Source of the DNA: Picocystis sp. L7 | Lineage: Eukaryota; Chlorophyta; Picocystophyceae; Picocystales; Picocystaceae | Length of the DNA stretch: 64,000 bases | Reading direction: 5' to 3' | Assembly: GCA_020975725.1 (NCBI GenBank) | Contig: QXJR01000014.1 | Location: forward strand, 62,001-126,000 | In this document: positions 29,797-39,462 of the stretch, in pieces | Position numbering within the stretch: the first letter of the stretch is position 1 | How the letters are laid out: each line of letters opens with the position of its first letter | The notes under the pieces: generated by a model | Told to the model about the DNA's origin: nothing | The model's input: only the letters and a program-made list of their open reading frames with translations | Database searches by the model: none | Made by a program: the position numbers and the translations under genes

Positions 29797-30711
29797 CTAT
29801 TGTACATTCAGGCAAGCCCTCTGCTGTGCCTGTTTGAATTTGTATCCATGCTTGAAGAGTTCTTGCCGAAGTCGCCGAAGCTCTGGGTCGAATCCTATCG
29901 ATGGCTTCTGAATCATTGCCTCCTTCTGCGAACGCAAGATCGTTTGAAGCTCTTGGAATCTCTCTTTAGAGTCGACCGCTTTGTGGCAGTACTTTTCTAA
30001 GTTGCTAGATACATTGTCCAGACTTTTCAACTTCCGGTAGGGCCATCTGGGTATGCCAAGCCTGCGACATCGTTTCTTGAGCACTGTCGCACCTACCCCT
30101 AGATGCTTTGCAGCTTCTGATATTGGTAAATGAAAAAGAGTTGCAATGACCTTTAGATCCAGATCATTCAAATCCGTTTGAGGGTGAGGGTGAGGATCAG
30201 TCGATGCTCTGGCGTTTTCTTTTGTTTTATCAGCCTTATTCAATCTGGCTGGGCATCCTTCAGCATCCCCGGAGACTGTTTTGACCTCGTCGCAGCTAAT
30301 CGTGGTGGGATCCTTTAAGAAAGCTTCGTCACCGAAATTTTCAATCCAGCCCGTACGAAAAGTGCTGGACGGGACCGGGTAGGTGTAGCTGGATGCATCC
30401 GCCGTCCTGTTGCTATACGGTATTGATAGAGGAGTCTGAATGTCGAGCTGATCTAGATTGGGGCAGTTGATGCTGTTTGCCAGTTCTGATATCATACTGT
30501 CAATGAAAGCGATTGGATCGTCATTGTAGGATTTATCTGCGGGTGGGTGCTCAATGGTTGGATGGAACGAGTCGACCGTAGCCTTGTTCACTTCTCCATC
30601 TGCATGAGAATACTGCCACTCCCCAACCGAGAAAATCGTGCTTTCTGTCAAGTTGGCGAGATCCTCCTCGCAGATGTCCCAGTTGTCGAATATATCTTCT
30701 TGACAGTTCAT
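29797..30711 (-). CDS. RWP-RK domain transcription factor
   Basis: 304 residues, intronless. The RWP-RK domain lies at about residues 184-240: LDLKVIATLFHLPISEAAKH, LGVGATVLKKRCRRLGIPRW, then PYRKLKSLD, with the signature RWPYRK at 222-227. A helix rich in Lys, Gln and Arg follows (about 234-300). The N-terminal 180 residues are acidic and Ser/Asp/Thr-rich, plausibly an activation region. There is no PB1 or GAF-like part, so it is of the short RKD/MID-like type rather than NIN-like. In plants and green algae such factors control nitrogen responses, gamete fate and mating type. The gene and its flanks are more AT-rich than neighbouring genes. Confidence 0.92.
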   Translation of the reverse strand: MNCQEDIFDNWDICEEDLANLTESTIFSVGEWQYSHADGEVNKATVDSFHPTIEHPPADKSYNDDPIAFIDSMISELANSINCPNLDQLDIQTPLSIPYSNRTADASSYTYPVPSSTFRTGWIENFGDEAFLKDPTTISCDEVKTVSGDAEGCPARLNKADKTKENARASTDPHPHPQTDLNDLDLKVIATLFHLPISEAAKHLGVGATVLKKRCRRLGIPRWPYRKLKSLDNVSSNLEKYCHKAVDSKERFQELQTILRSQKEAMIQKPSIGFDPELRRLRQELFKHGYKFKQAQQRACLNVQ

Positions 30712-32533
30712 GTTTTCTTCTTACTCTGGAAGTGGGCACTTTCTTGATGCACGGGTCTGCCCAACGTTCAACTCGTTCCTGGAATAGAGCACTGCAATCG
30801 CAAGTCTCCACCGCAACCGTTCCCAGCGCTGCTCTTGTCTATCCGAAGCAATATGCTTCTTAGAAGTAGGAGATTCGGCGCCAGGTGCGAGGCTCCTGAA
30901 CACTTCCGGCGTCAGGTTTGAAAGGAAGTCGCTGGGACCTTGGGTGGCCTCTTCGAACGACCACGAGCCAGATGCTCGATGCGTCTGTTCCGCCGTTGCT
31001 TCCTTCCTCGCCTTTCACACGCACGTGCAGTGTTCGTGCTGCTTCGGCACGAAGAGTTCGGATATCTGTTAGATCCGGACGTCGATGCCCGGGCTTGGTT
31101 GCGGATAGTATCCTGCTTGTCGTGCTGTATCTGTGTCATGTGATATCCATGGGCAATCTACACCATCCGCCTGTGCTCTCGTTCCCCCCAGCCGTGCGTC
31201 GTCTCCGAGACATGACCACAAACGGTCGAGGAACGGATGGTGTAGATGCCAGGTTCTGCGGTCCAGATCCCAGGGGAACGATCGGGGCGACCCTTCGTTG
31301 TCAACCAGGGTCAGACACGTGGTGAAGAACGGTGGACCCGTCCACTCTGGCACCGTCCCTGTCCTCCCACGTGGGCGTCCGACAAGGGCGTGGGTCGACG
31401 TGTCGAGGCATCTCCAGCTCACGAACGATGATCTCGTCTCAGGAACAGCTTATCCGATCGCGGAAAAACGAGAGAGTGACACTTGGAATGGGGCAGTCCA
31501 GGGTCACGAACACGTGCGCCTGGGTGGCTCGCAGACGGGATCTCGTACGAACGGGGACGGACGGTTCCCAGCCTCAAACGCACCGGCGAACGGTCGGATC
31601 CTCCTGTCCGTCTCGTGGCAGCCTCGATTCATGCCCCGATGTGGAACCGAGGCGGGCTGATTCGACAAGACGATCGAAGATGAAGGGAGATCCGAACCAT
31701 CGAGGGACGTACCAGTCGGACGCACGAAACTGGGCTGCTACGGGCGACGTCGATGCTCAAGGCAAAGATGGATCCTTTCGATGAATCGAGGATCGGAACC
31801 TTCCAGACCGCGTCGTTCCCACGCCCGCTGTGCCATTCGTGGACGCCTGATCGTTGTTCCGGCCCATATGGTCGATGGCTTCCTTCTCGAGGCAAACATT
31901 CACATGCCGTGGATTTCCACCCCGACTGGTGGGACTCCATTTCGATGGGAGACGTGGGATCGTCTCCGATGCCCCCGTGCCTTTTCGTTTCCCGTGGCAC
32001 CCGTTCCTTCGGTGGCATGACGTCTTTCGCTTGATTCTACCACCACGGGCGCACGTGCAGATCTCGAGATCGAATCGTGGTCGTGCTTGCTTTCTATCTC
32101 GTTCAGGATGGACGTGCTATTGCTGCTCTCCCGCTCCGGTTCGACCACCGTTCCGACCCCAGACCGTCTCGAGACGGGGTCGCTCAAGCCCATCCCAACA
32201 CGACCAGGAACACCGGCCATAACTCCTCGGCAGGAATCGATCCCTACGCCCTTCGCGTGTCGGCATTGTCCTCTGCTCCGTTCGATCCGGGAAGCGTTGC
32301 CCGTCGAGGCATCCTCTTCGGGTCACGCTTTCTCCTCCCGTCTGAACAAAGCAATACCCCCGTGCCGATCGCCCCTCGCTCTTGCCTTCCGCGTGGAGGA
32401 CGTCCTCCCCCCAACCCCTCCCCCCATCCGTCTCCCTCCGTTTGGCGGGAAGGACTGACGGGACAAGAAGAGGATCGACCTTTCCATTCGATTTCATTTT
32501 TCGAAATCCAAGCGACAGGCGCACGTGGTGGAA
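30712..32533. other. 1.8-kb gap between RWP-RK and Treslin-like genes, no gene assigned
   Basis: The region is CpG-rich with many short overlapping open frames on both strands (for example 31629-32018 minus and 31753-32034 plus). None carries recognisable sequence or joins into one through plausible introns. It is probably the divergent promoter region of the two flanking genes, or may hold a non-coding or fast-evolving gene. Confidence 0.4.
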
Positions 32534-35185
32534 ATGGCGCGCCTGGCCTTCCTTTGCGATGGAGAGGCCTGCCAAAGGACCGAAGACGTGGTGGGAACGG
32601 CCACGCACCTGATGGAACGGGCGAAAGGAGATGGTGGAACGGCCTGGACCTATCGCTTCGTGAGTGCAACCACGTGTCCCACTGCACACGAGCAGAGTGT
32701 GAGACAAGCCAGGAGAGCAGCAAGCGCAGGCAGAGCGAGCCGAGCCTTCTCGCCCGTGGACAGGAATCTGGTGGAAGAAATGGGGGGACTTTGTCGAACC
32801 ATGGCGAGACTCCTACACGGAGGAGAATACACCGCTGACAGCACCCCTTCCCACCTCTTGCATGGAATCGTCCGAGCACTGGCCGACGTAGCGGCCAACG
32901 GAGAACAAGCCAACGCGACGGCAGAGAGAAGCAAGATTAGAAGTGGAAGAGAAACGGCCCAAGACATCGATAGCAATCCTGAGAAAAGAACGGACGTGTA
33001 TATCTTTACGGACGTCGAAAAACTTGAAAGGGCAGAACCTGCCCATGAAGAACAGTTTTGCAAGATCGTGGAAGCTTCAAACCTGCATTGCTACTTCGTA
33101 AATGTGAGAAAGATACCTGCAGATTCCGGAATTCCACCAAAGGTTCGGGACCTCATCGGTAAGGTGGGTGGAAGGCTGATTGAGTTGCCAACATACACCA
33201 GGGATAGGGTGATGTTCTTTCGAATGTTTGCTCCCAAAGCCTGCGCAAGAGATGGAAGCACAGGTAGCAGGGATTTTACTAGGATCAACCTTGTGGTGCA
33301 GCATGCTTCCTGCTCAGTGCAATGGTTACCGTCACGCTCGGATCCACTGTTGCCCTGTGCTTCAGATATCAGCAAGGCCATCGTGGCTGGATTGCTTCCA
33401 TTTCCAGCGGTCCCAAGTTCTTTGAGCGAAGGTGCGGCCTTTATGGTATGCGAATGCAAAGGTGACAGCTTGCTTCTATCGCTCATGCTGCACCTTTGTG
33501 TAGCAAACTCCATGGCACTTCTTCATCTCAAGGGGAAAGATGGCAAAGGCATGTGCTATGGTTTCCTAGAGGCACAGTCCGAACAGGTAGGAATCGTCCA
33601 TCTCGCTCCATCAGATGCCAGCCCACCGGCCGGTGTGCTCCCGGTCCAGATTGCCTCTAATATCTCCTCCATGGCGCTTCCTTGTACCTTGAATGACCTA
33701 CTGGAAGTCCCCTTTCAACGGGATGCAAGGCGGCTTGGACAATGGAAAAGCTCGCCGCAGTTGGAAGGCAAGCTGAAACAGGTTTTACCGGACCTCCCAT
33801 CGGCCATTCAGCAGGACAACAATATTTTGAAAGAGGACAGGGATCTTGGCGTTTCTTCAGCCCTCCATCATGAGCAGGGCCCTTGTGTTCAGATTTCTAA
33901 AGGACCCAGCAAGCAGAGAACAGCAGCAAAAGCGGAGCCAAGTAGACACAATGGAGAATCAGAGAGAGACAGCAAAGGTGCAGTCAAGCGGGAAGCCTTA
34001 TCAACAGAAGAGCCACGTGAACCCAAGAGGCTCAGACTACCCCTTGCCTCTGAGATCTCCGGTCACGGATCTGCAGAAGAGGTGGTTGCCTGGGTTAAAA
34101 CTTCCATCCAAAATGTTGTGGACAATCTCTCGGAGGAAATTCAATCTGTGGAAACAACTGGTGATTGGGTCAGCAAATCCATGAAGATCGCTGAATCGGC
34201 AGAGCACATTGTCAGTGTTGCTGTGCACTCTGGAAGAGAACTGGGAGAAATTGAGTCTGGGAACAGCCCAGGCCAAGCCAGGACAGTATCATCAATATCT
34301 GCATGCATTCCAGAGAAGCTTGCCGACTTAGATTCATACTTGAAGGGGAAAGAACGCAGCACAAATCTGAAAATAGCATGGACCCTCTTTCAAGTGTTTC
34401 TTCGCTTTGAATTGTCCACCATGCCTTCGGTGCAAGATCCCATACCGAAATCCACGAGGAAGCAGGTGGTTTCTTTACTATCTTCGGTTGTGTTCGAGCT
34501 GCCCAACATGGAGGAGGGGTTGAAAGAGCTATGTGATCATGTCTTGATTCCAAGGTATGGATTGATTCTTCCGACCACCCTGGACATCCTGTACGATAGA
34601 CTTGGCTTTGCAGACGCAGAGGAAGAGGAGGAATCATGGGCCGTCCCAGCAGAATTACCTGTGCATAGTGCACGTAGGGCATATCCGGCGCCCAACCAGC
34701 ATGCAACCGAGGAGTTCGGACGGGCCGCTGCGAAGCCAGACGTTCCCGTGAAAGAAAGGGGTCAGTTTTCACGTGGCAGGGCCAATTTACAACGTACGGC
34801 CATTGTGAAGGTTCGGCGAAAGGCAGTGGAGGCAGAATTGAAGGTGCGCAGACCACCTGTCGTCACGCGGAAGCCTCATGTCCAGGCTCCACGCAAGCCT
34901 TCGTTTCCCACCATGTGCGGGACACCGAGGACAGAGTATGCGGATTGCCTTCCTCCTCCGGCACCCAAGCTGGTGCGCAACGGTCGATTGGCCAAATCCG
35001 TCTTGCAGAGTCCTGGGGTGGGTTGTTCTCAGCCCTCCGTGCTGGAGACTCCCCTCCACGCCCGTCCGCGTGCGTTGGAATTCGTGTTGGAACCCACGCC
35101 TTGTCGCATGGATCCGTTGCGTGGTCCACGTATACACGAAGACCCTCCTTTCGTGTGTCAGAGGGTGTTGTTTGGTTCTCCATGA
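32534..35185 (+). CDS. Probable Treslin/TICRR (Sld3-type) DNA replication initiation protein
   Basis: 883 residues. The N-terminus (RLAFLCDG..., then AWTYRFVSATTC and later DVYIFTDVEKLE) follows the order of the Treslin N-terminal von-Willebrand-like domain: hydrophobic first strand, W.Y.F block, then a second strand. The mid part has IAWTLFQVFLRFELSTMP followed by RKQVVSLLSSVVFEL, closely like the Sld3-Treslin domain helix that binds Cdc45. The C-terminal 200 residues are basic with several SP/TP sites (LQSPGVGCS, LETPLHARP), as expected for CDK-regulated TopBP1/Dpb11 binding. Treslin loads Cdc45 at licensed origins. The first true ATG is 32534, since the upstream in-frame codons are GTG. 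Sequence drift in this family keeps confidence moderate. Confidence 0.62.
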   Translation: MARLAFLCDGEACQRTEDVVGTATHLMERAKGDGGTAWTYRFVSATTCPTAHEQSVRQARRAASAGRASRAFSPVDRNLVEEMGGLCRTMARLLHGGEYTADSTPSHLLHGIVRALADVAANGEQANATAERSKIRSGRETAQDIDSNPEKRTDVYIFTDVEKLERAEPAHEEQFCKIVEASNLHCYFVNVRKIPADSGIPPKVRDLIGKVGGRLIELPTYTRDRVMFFRMFAPKACARDGSTGSRDFTRINLVVQHASCSVQWLPSRSDPLLPCASDISKAIVAGLLPFPAVPSSLSEGAAFMVCECKGDSLLLSLMLHLCVANSMALLHLKGKDGKGMCYGFLEAQSEQVGIVHLAPSDASPPAGVLPVQIASNISSMALPCTLNDLLEVPFQRDARRLGQWKSSPQLEGKLKQVLPDLPSAIQQDNNILKEDRDLGVSSALHHEQGPCVQISKGPSKQRTAAKAEPSRHNGESERDSKGAVKREALSTEEPREPKRLRLPLASEISGHGSAEEVVAWVKTSIQNVVDNLSEEIQSVETTGDWVSKSMKIAESAEHIVSVAVHSGRELGEIESGNSPGQARTVSSISACIPEKLADLDSYLKGKERSTNLKIAWTLFQVFLRFELSTMPSVQDPIPKSTRKQVVSLLSSVVFELPNMEEGLKELCDHVLIPRYGLILPTTLDILYDRLGFADAEEEEESWAVPAELPVHSARRAYPAPNQHATEEFGRAAAKPDVPVKERGQFSRGRANLQRTAIVKVRRKAVEAELKVRRPPVVTRKPHVQAPRKPSFPTMCGTPRTEYADCLPPPAPKLVRNGRLAKSVLQSPGVGCSQPSVLETPLHARPRALEFVLEPTPCRMDPLRGPRIHEDPPFVCQRVLFGSP

Positions 35186-35317
35186 ACCTCTTGCATCGTG
35201 GTAATCCATCTTTGTGATGGAACCTTTCCCATCCCTCCCCCGATCCCATCCGACCGAATGTCCCGTACCCGTACGTCCCACGTGGCACGTCCTGGACGGC
35301 TCCAGGGGAGCGTCCTT

Positions 35318-35354
35318 CCCTTTCGAGACCGACCGTTCCCTCCTTTCGAACCCA
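35318..35354 (+). promoter_or_regulatory. Paired CCCTTTCGA motifs upstream of the helicase
   Basis: CCCTTTCGAGACC (35318-35330) and CCTTTCGAACCC (35342-35353) lie 40-75 bases before the helicase ATG. They match the recurring motif seen upstream of other genes. Confidence 0.45.
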
Positions 35355-35390
35355 TCCGATCCCCCTTCTACGCCTCCCTTTCGTGTCCGG

Positions 35391-38183
35391 ATGACCTCCC
35401 GACACACCCACGCTCTCGTGGCCCAAATCCGACGCGCATTGGTGCGCATCAACATGCGCGTCGGACGGAGAATGGCGCATGCAGGACGTGCCACGCCGCT
35501 GGGGAAGAAGGACGTGGGACCCAAAGCCATGAAATGGCTGCAGGAAGGATGCAAGGAGTACGCAAAACACCTGAAGGACGTGGAGGTGGAACTGGGACCA
35601 GACTACGTGCTGGTGGACGAAGCCAAGCCGTTTCTAGAACGACATCCGACGCCCAAAGGATGCAAAGATCAGTGCAGGATGATAGCCGAACACCACGACA
35701 GCGTGTGGGAGAACGTGCAGAAGGAACTCAGAACAATGCTTGCGCAGGAAGTGGGACAGCAATGGAAGGAACACCAGGCCTGGAGGAGGATCAAACAGGT
35801 GCCCAAATTGCACCGACTCAGGAACCAGAAGACAGGGATCACGGCGAGAGAAGGAAATCACCGGCAATTGGATGTCGGAACGGATGATCCGACCGTGGAA
35901 GAGAAAATGGAGTCGTGGAGGAGATGTCTTCAACAAGTAGAAGATCTGGCGGACAACGCAGAGAGAGCACTCCAAGCGGAACGAATGGCAGAAGTGTACG
36001 CTCTCACCACCACTGCCCAGAAATCGTTGCTGAACACCCTGGAGCCCATTGCTCAGGAAGAAGTAGCCGCCAAAGTCCTCGGACCCTTGCAGCTTGTCAC
36101 CTCCTCGACTGGATTCGGTGGGGCACACGAAGTGCTGCTTCGCCCAGCCCATGGTACGAGGCTAACTTCCACCTTGCTTGAGCCAGGAGATGCCGTGTTA
36201 CTTTGTTCCTGTAGAGCCTGTGTCCTTCCAGCAGTAAGGGAGCAGATGAGTGCAGGGAAGGCTGCGGCGCACCTGGAGCAAGAAGCAGGGCAGGTGTCTA
36301 AACATGCTGGATGGGAAAGGGCAACGGGGTCAGGTCACGCTGTTGGGGCTATGGACCTGGCCAGTGCTCTGGATGTCACCGAGGTTCCATCTTCTGGAGA
36401 ACTGAGACGGATAACCAATGATTCAATCACCGTTTCGCTGAGTCGTAGGGCCGACGATAGCATCTTTCTGGATCTGTACGGAGAGCCTCTCATGATCCTT
36501 GGGGTTCCTGATCAGGTAACGTTCACTCGTCAGCAAGATGCGCTCGTAAAATTGAAGCTTGTTTGCCGACAGGCAATGAGATGCATTCAGCGCAATCAAC
36601 CTCTTCCTCCTGCTTGTTCTATTGTTGCTGCCGCCTTTGAAGATGACCAGCGTGTTCCCACCACCGCTGTCAGGAACAACCAAGAAGCAGAGAATGTGGT
36701 GAAGGGAGTAGGAGTATCTGCTTCTCCAATGGTTGGAGAGGGAGGGATGGATGAAGCGCAACTGACAGCGGTAAACTTTGCGCTGGACCTGTCAGAGCCA
36801 CTTTGCCTCATCAAGGGCCCTCCGGGTACGGGAAAAACGCAGGTGATTGCTCAGATAGTGGCCAGAGCTGTGGCATCTGGCCAAAAGGTGCTTGCCTGTG
36901 CCCCTTCCAACATGGCTGTCGACAATATGCTGGAGAAGTTTGTGGCGTGCGGATTAAGCGTGGTACGTATTGGGAATCCGCAGAGGGTGAGCACAGTAGC
37001 ACTTGATGTTTCTCTTGGTCATGTGGTTGACAAGAAGTTGGAATCATGGAGAGAAAGCATGAGGATGCAAAGAAGGGACCTGAGAGCAGATTTGATTGCT
37101 GCAGGCAATGGGGTAGATGCTAGGAATATTCGTGCGAACCTTCGCAGGCTTGCAAGGCTGAACCGTCAGAAAGAGAGGAGTGTGACCTTAGAAGTCTTGA
37201 GAGCAGCAAGCATCATTCTATGCACAACAATCGGTGCCGGTGATCCTGTGTTTGAGCTACTTCATGGGGAGGAGAGTACCTTTGATTTAGCGATCGTTGA
37301 TGAAGCAGCTCAGGCAACTGAACCAGCCACCTGGATACCACTTCTTAAAGCTAGGCGTGCCGTGTTGGTGGGAGACTCGTGCCAATTGCCTCCCACCATC
37401 ATCTCCAGGGATGCCATTGAAATGGGTCTTGGTCGGAGCATGTTGGAAAGAGCAGAGGGTTTGAGGGGAGGTGCACTCTTGAGGCAATTGGACATTCAGT
37501 ACAGAATGCATCAATTGATTTGCAGTTGGAGTTCTAATGCAATGTATGCAGGATCCGTGCGTTCTGCAAAGTTTGTTGCCAAGAGAACTCTAGCAGATAT
37601 GCCAGGTGTGCAGAGTACTGATGAGACGTCGTCAACCCTGATGGTGCTGGATACACGATCTCCGACTGGGGTCCTGCAAGCAGGTGCAGTCGAGAGATCA
37701 GCAATTGCATTTGGGTCCGGCGTTGCATCACTGTACAATGAAGCGGAAGCAGATCTTGTGAAACTTCATGTCATACGCTTGCTCCAGGCAGGGGTGGCAG
37801 GTAACAAGATGGTTGTGCAATCTCCTTACAATGCACAGGTCGAATTGCTGCGGGAAACTCTGGAATGCACTCCTGGGGCCGAGGAAATTGAAGTCGCATC
37901 AGTCGATTCATTCCAAGGTAGAGAGGCAGACGCAGTCATCATCTCCATGGTTCGTTGCAATCAGTCCGGTGCAGTCGGCTTTTTGGCAGATGCACGTAGG
38001 CTCAACGTAGCTGTCACTCGGGCCCGTAGACACGTGACGATTGTCTGCGATTCCCAAACTGTCACGTGTGATTCATTCCTGCGGCAGTTGCTGCAGTATG
38101 TCAAGGCTCATGGAAGACTTTTGCATGGACCAGAGGCTTCCGGCACCGTTTCTATTAAGCAGAATGTTGGCAATATTGTGTAG
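35391..38183 (+). CDS. IGHMBP2/SMUBP2-like superfamily 1B helicase
   Basis: 930 residues. The helicase core carries all expected motifs: Q-type AQLTAVNFALD, Walker A GPPGTGKT (about 476-483), Ia CAPSNMAVDNMLEK, Walker B VDEAAQATEPA (DE at about 637), III VGDSCQLPPT, IV LDIQYRMHQLICSW, V VDSFQGREADAVIISMVRCN and VI LNVAVTRARRHVTIV. The motif set is that of Upf1-like helicases, and the closest pattern is IGHMBP2, a 5'-3' RNA/DNA helicase linked to translation and tRNA/rRNA metabolism. The N-terminal 60 residues are Arg/His/Ala-rich and lack acids, so an organelle-targeted form is possible. The R3H and AN1 zinc finger domains of animal IGHMBP2 are absent. ATG 35391 was chosen; the upstream in-frame stretch carries promoter motifs. 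Confidence 0.88.
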   Translation: MTSRHTHALVAQIRRALVRINMRVGRRMAHAGRATPLGKKDVGPKAMKWLQEGCKEYAKHLKDVEVELGPDYVLVDEAKPFLERHPTPKGCKDQCRMIAEHHDSVWENVQKELRTMLAQEVGQQWKEHQAWRRIKQVPKLHRLRNQKTGITAREGNHRQLDVGTDDPTVEEKMESWRRCLQQVEDLADNAERALQAERMAEVYALTTTAQKSLLNTLEPIAQEEVAAKVLGPLQLVTSSTGFGGAHEVLLRPAHGTRLTSTLLEPGDAVLLCSCRACVLPAVREQMSAGKAAAHLEQEAGQVSKHAGWERATGSGHAVGAMDLASALDVTEVPSSGELRRITNDSITVSLSRRADDSIFLDLYGEPLMILGVPDQVTFTRQQDALVKLKLVCRQAMRCIQRNQPLPPACSIVAAAFEDDQRVPTTAVRNNQEAENVVKGVGVSASPMVGEGGMDEAQLTAVNFALDLSEPLCLIKGPPGTGKTQVIAQIVARAVASGQKVLACAPSNMAVDNMLEKFVACGLSVVRIGNPQRVSTVALDVSLGHVVDKKLESWRESMRMQRRDLRADLIAAGNGVDARNIRANLRRLARLNRQKERSVTLEVLRAASIILCTTIGAGDPVFELLHGEESTFDLAIVDEAAQATEPATWIPLLKARRAVLVGDSCQLPPTIISRDAIEMGLGRSMLERAEGLRGGALLRQLDIQYRMHQLICSWSSNAMYAGSVRSAKFVAKRTLADMPGVQSTDETSSTLMVLDTRSPTGVLQAGAVERSAIAFGSGVASLYNEAEADLVKLHVIRLLQAGVAGNKMVVQSPYNAQVELLRETLECTPGAEEIEVASVDSFQGREADAVIISMVRCNQSGAVGFLADARRLNVAVTRARRHVTIVCDSQTVTCDSFLRQLLQYVKAHGRLLHGPEASGTVSIKQNVGNIV

Positions 38184-38200
38184 GCAAGGACACGATGGGA

Positions 38201-38206
38201 AATAAA
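38201..38206 (+). terminator. AATAAA hexamer of the helicase gene
   Basis: AATAAA 17 bases after the helicase stop. Confidence 0.5.
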
Positions 38207-38231
38207 AGTTGATCATGGCCTCCAGAAGGCC

Positions 38232-38241
38232 TTTATTTATT
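38232..38241 (-). terminator. Double AATAAA downstream of the FN3 gene
   Basis: AATAAATAAA on the minus strand, about 150 bases after the stop of the secreted FN3 protein. It faces the helicase hexamer 25 bases away, so the two transcripts probably overlap at their 3' ends. Confidence 0.5.
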
Positions 38242-38391
38242 TTTCGTCCTAGCTAAAAACTCTGTGCATGGTAAGCAACGGCATCCCATCAAATGCATTC
38301 CTTCGTGATCACGCAACGCAATACTGCTTCCACCAGGCATATCAATTCTAGCATTCTCCCATGTACACCCTCCTCAGCACTGCTGATAGTC

Positions 38392-39462
38392 CTACACTGG
38401 AATGGGAGGACGGCGGTCCCTGCCATCCTGGTTCAGCTCGCCCATATTTATTTGTTGCCCCCCAAAGGAGCAGAATTGCCTCGCCAAATCAAGTAGAACA
38501 CTTGTTTCTTCTGTATCCATGTCGTCATCGTTACCCGAGACTTGCATATCCACGGGTAGAGAGGGGGGAGAAGTTCCGTCCTCGCTGCCGTTGTCTGCTA
38601 CGACTGTAAACGAATAAGCCACTCCATCCTGCAAATTCCTCATCAAGAAAAAGGTCTGCGGGGGTATCCACACGTTGCTGTTGGAAAATGGGTCGAACGT
38701 GAGAACTCCAGCTAGGACCTTCGCCTCGTTCCACGAGTACCCGCCCACCTCCATGGAAATATTAACCACATAGTTGAGCACATGTGCTCCCCCCGAAGCC
38801 AGTGGTGGTTTCCAGGTGAGGCAAGCTGTACGGTTTGCTCGAATACCTTGCAAGTCCCGTGGCCGCATGGGCGGGCCGACTGGGGTAATGGTCTGCATTC
38901 GAGATACAGACGTTCCATCTTCCTGGTATGCTGTAACATTGAAAGTGTAGACTTGCTGATTGACAAGGCAATTCCCCAAGTCTTCCTGGTCAAATTGAGC
39001 TCCGTTGGGACTCAGTCTCTGGGGAAAGAAGCGAAGCCCGCAGTCTGCACAGTCGCTCCCCAGTGGACAAATGGCAGTTGCAGAACCTTGTGTGTCGTCG
39101 CACAGTCCGTCCAGGCTGTAGGTGCAGGAATCGTCGCACACTGCAGCACATGCTTGGCTTGGAAAGACCACCCCTCCATCTTTCCCGGGGACCGCCATCG
39201 TTCCACAGCTTTCGACGTCGCATCCTGAGCGGGCACCCTCACGGCTGCTGGTGCTGTCACTCTCTTGTGTGCTGGAGTCGCACACTTGTCTGGAGCAGTG
39301 TATTTCCACCGTTTCGGGTTGTAGAGATCTACCTTCCTCGTAGCTCCAACGGAAATGAACCCTTCTGCCCCTTGCGGACGCCGTGAGGTCGTCCAACATC
39401 TCCGTCTGCACCCCCACCAAGCACATCACCAGCCACACCAGGCACATCCAACGCATCGCCAT
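38392..39462 (-). CDS. Secreted or lumenal Cys-rich protein with a fibronectin type III domain
   Basis: 356 residues from the ATG at 39462. Residues 1-20 (MAMRWMCLVWLVMCLVGVQT) are a clear signal peptide. Residues 55-165 are Cys-rich and include DGLCDD...CPLGSDCADCG (118-142), a small cysteine motif found in many algal and protist secreted proteins, where it reads roughly DG.CDDGG......C..GTDC.DCG. A fibronectin type III domain spans about 198-310 (PRDLQGIRANRTACLTWKPP, then YVVNISMEV and LQDGVAYSFTVVADN). The C-terminal 45 residues are polar with no membrane anchor, so the protein is probably secreted or wall-associated. No enzyme motif is seen. Confidence 0.75.
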   Translation of the reverse strand: MAMRWMCLVWLVMCLVGVQTEMLDDLTASARGRRVHFRWSYEEGRSLQPETVEIHCSRQVCDSSTQESDSTSSREGARSGCDVESCGTMAVPGKDGGVVFPSQACAAVCDDSCTYSLDGLCDDTQGSATAICPLGSDCADCGLRFFPQRLSPNGAQFDQEDLGNCLVNQQVYTFNVTAYQEDGTSVSRMQTITPVGPPMRPRDLQGIRANRTACLTWKPPLASGGAHVLNYVVNISMEVGGYSWNEAKVLAGVLTFDPFSNSNVWIPPQTFFLMRNLQDGVAYSFTVVADNGSEDGTSPPSLPVDMQVSGNDDDMDTEETSVLLDLARQFCSFGGQQINMGELNQDGRDRRPPIPV

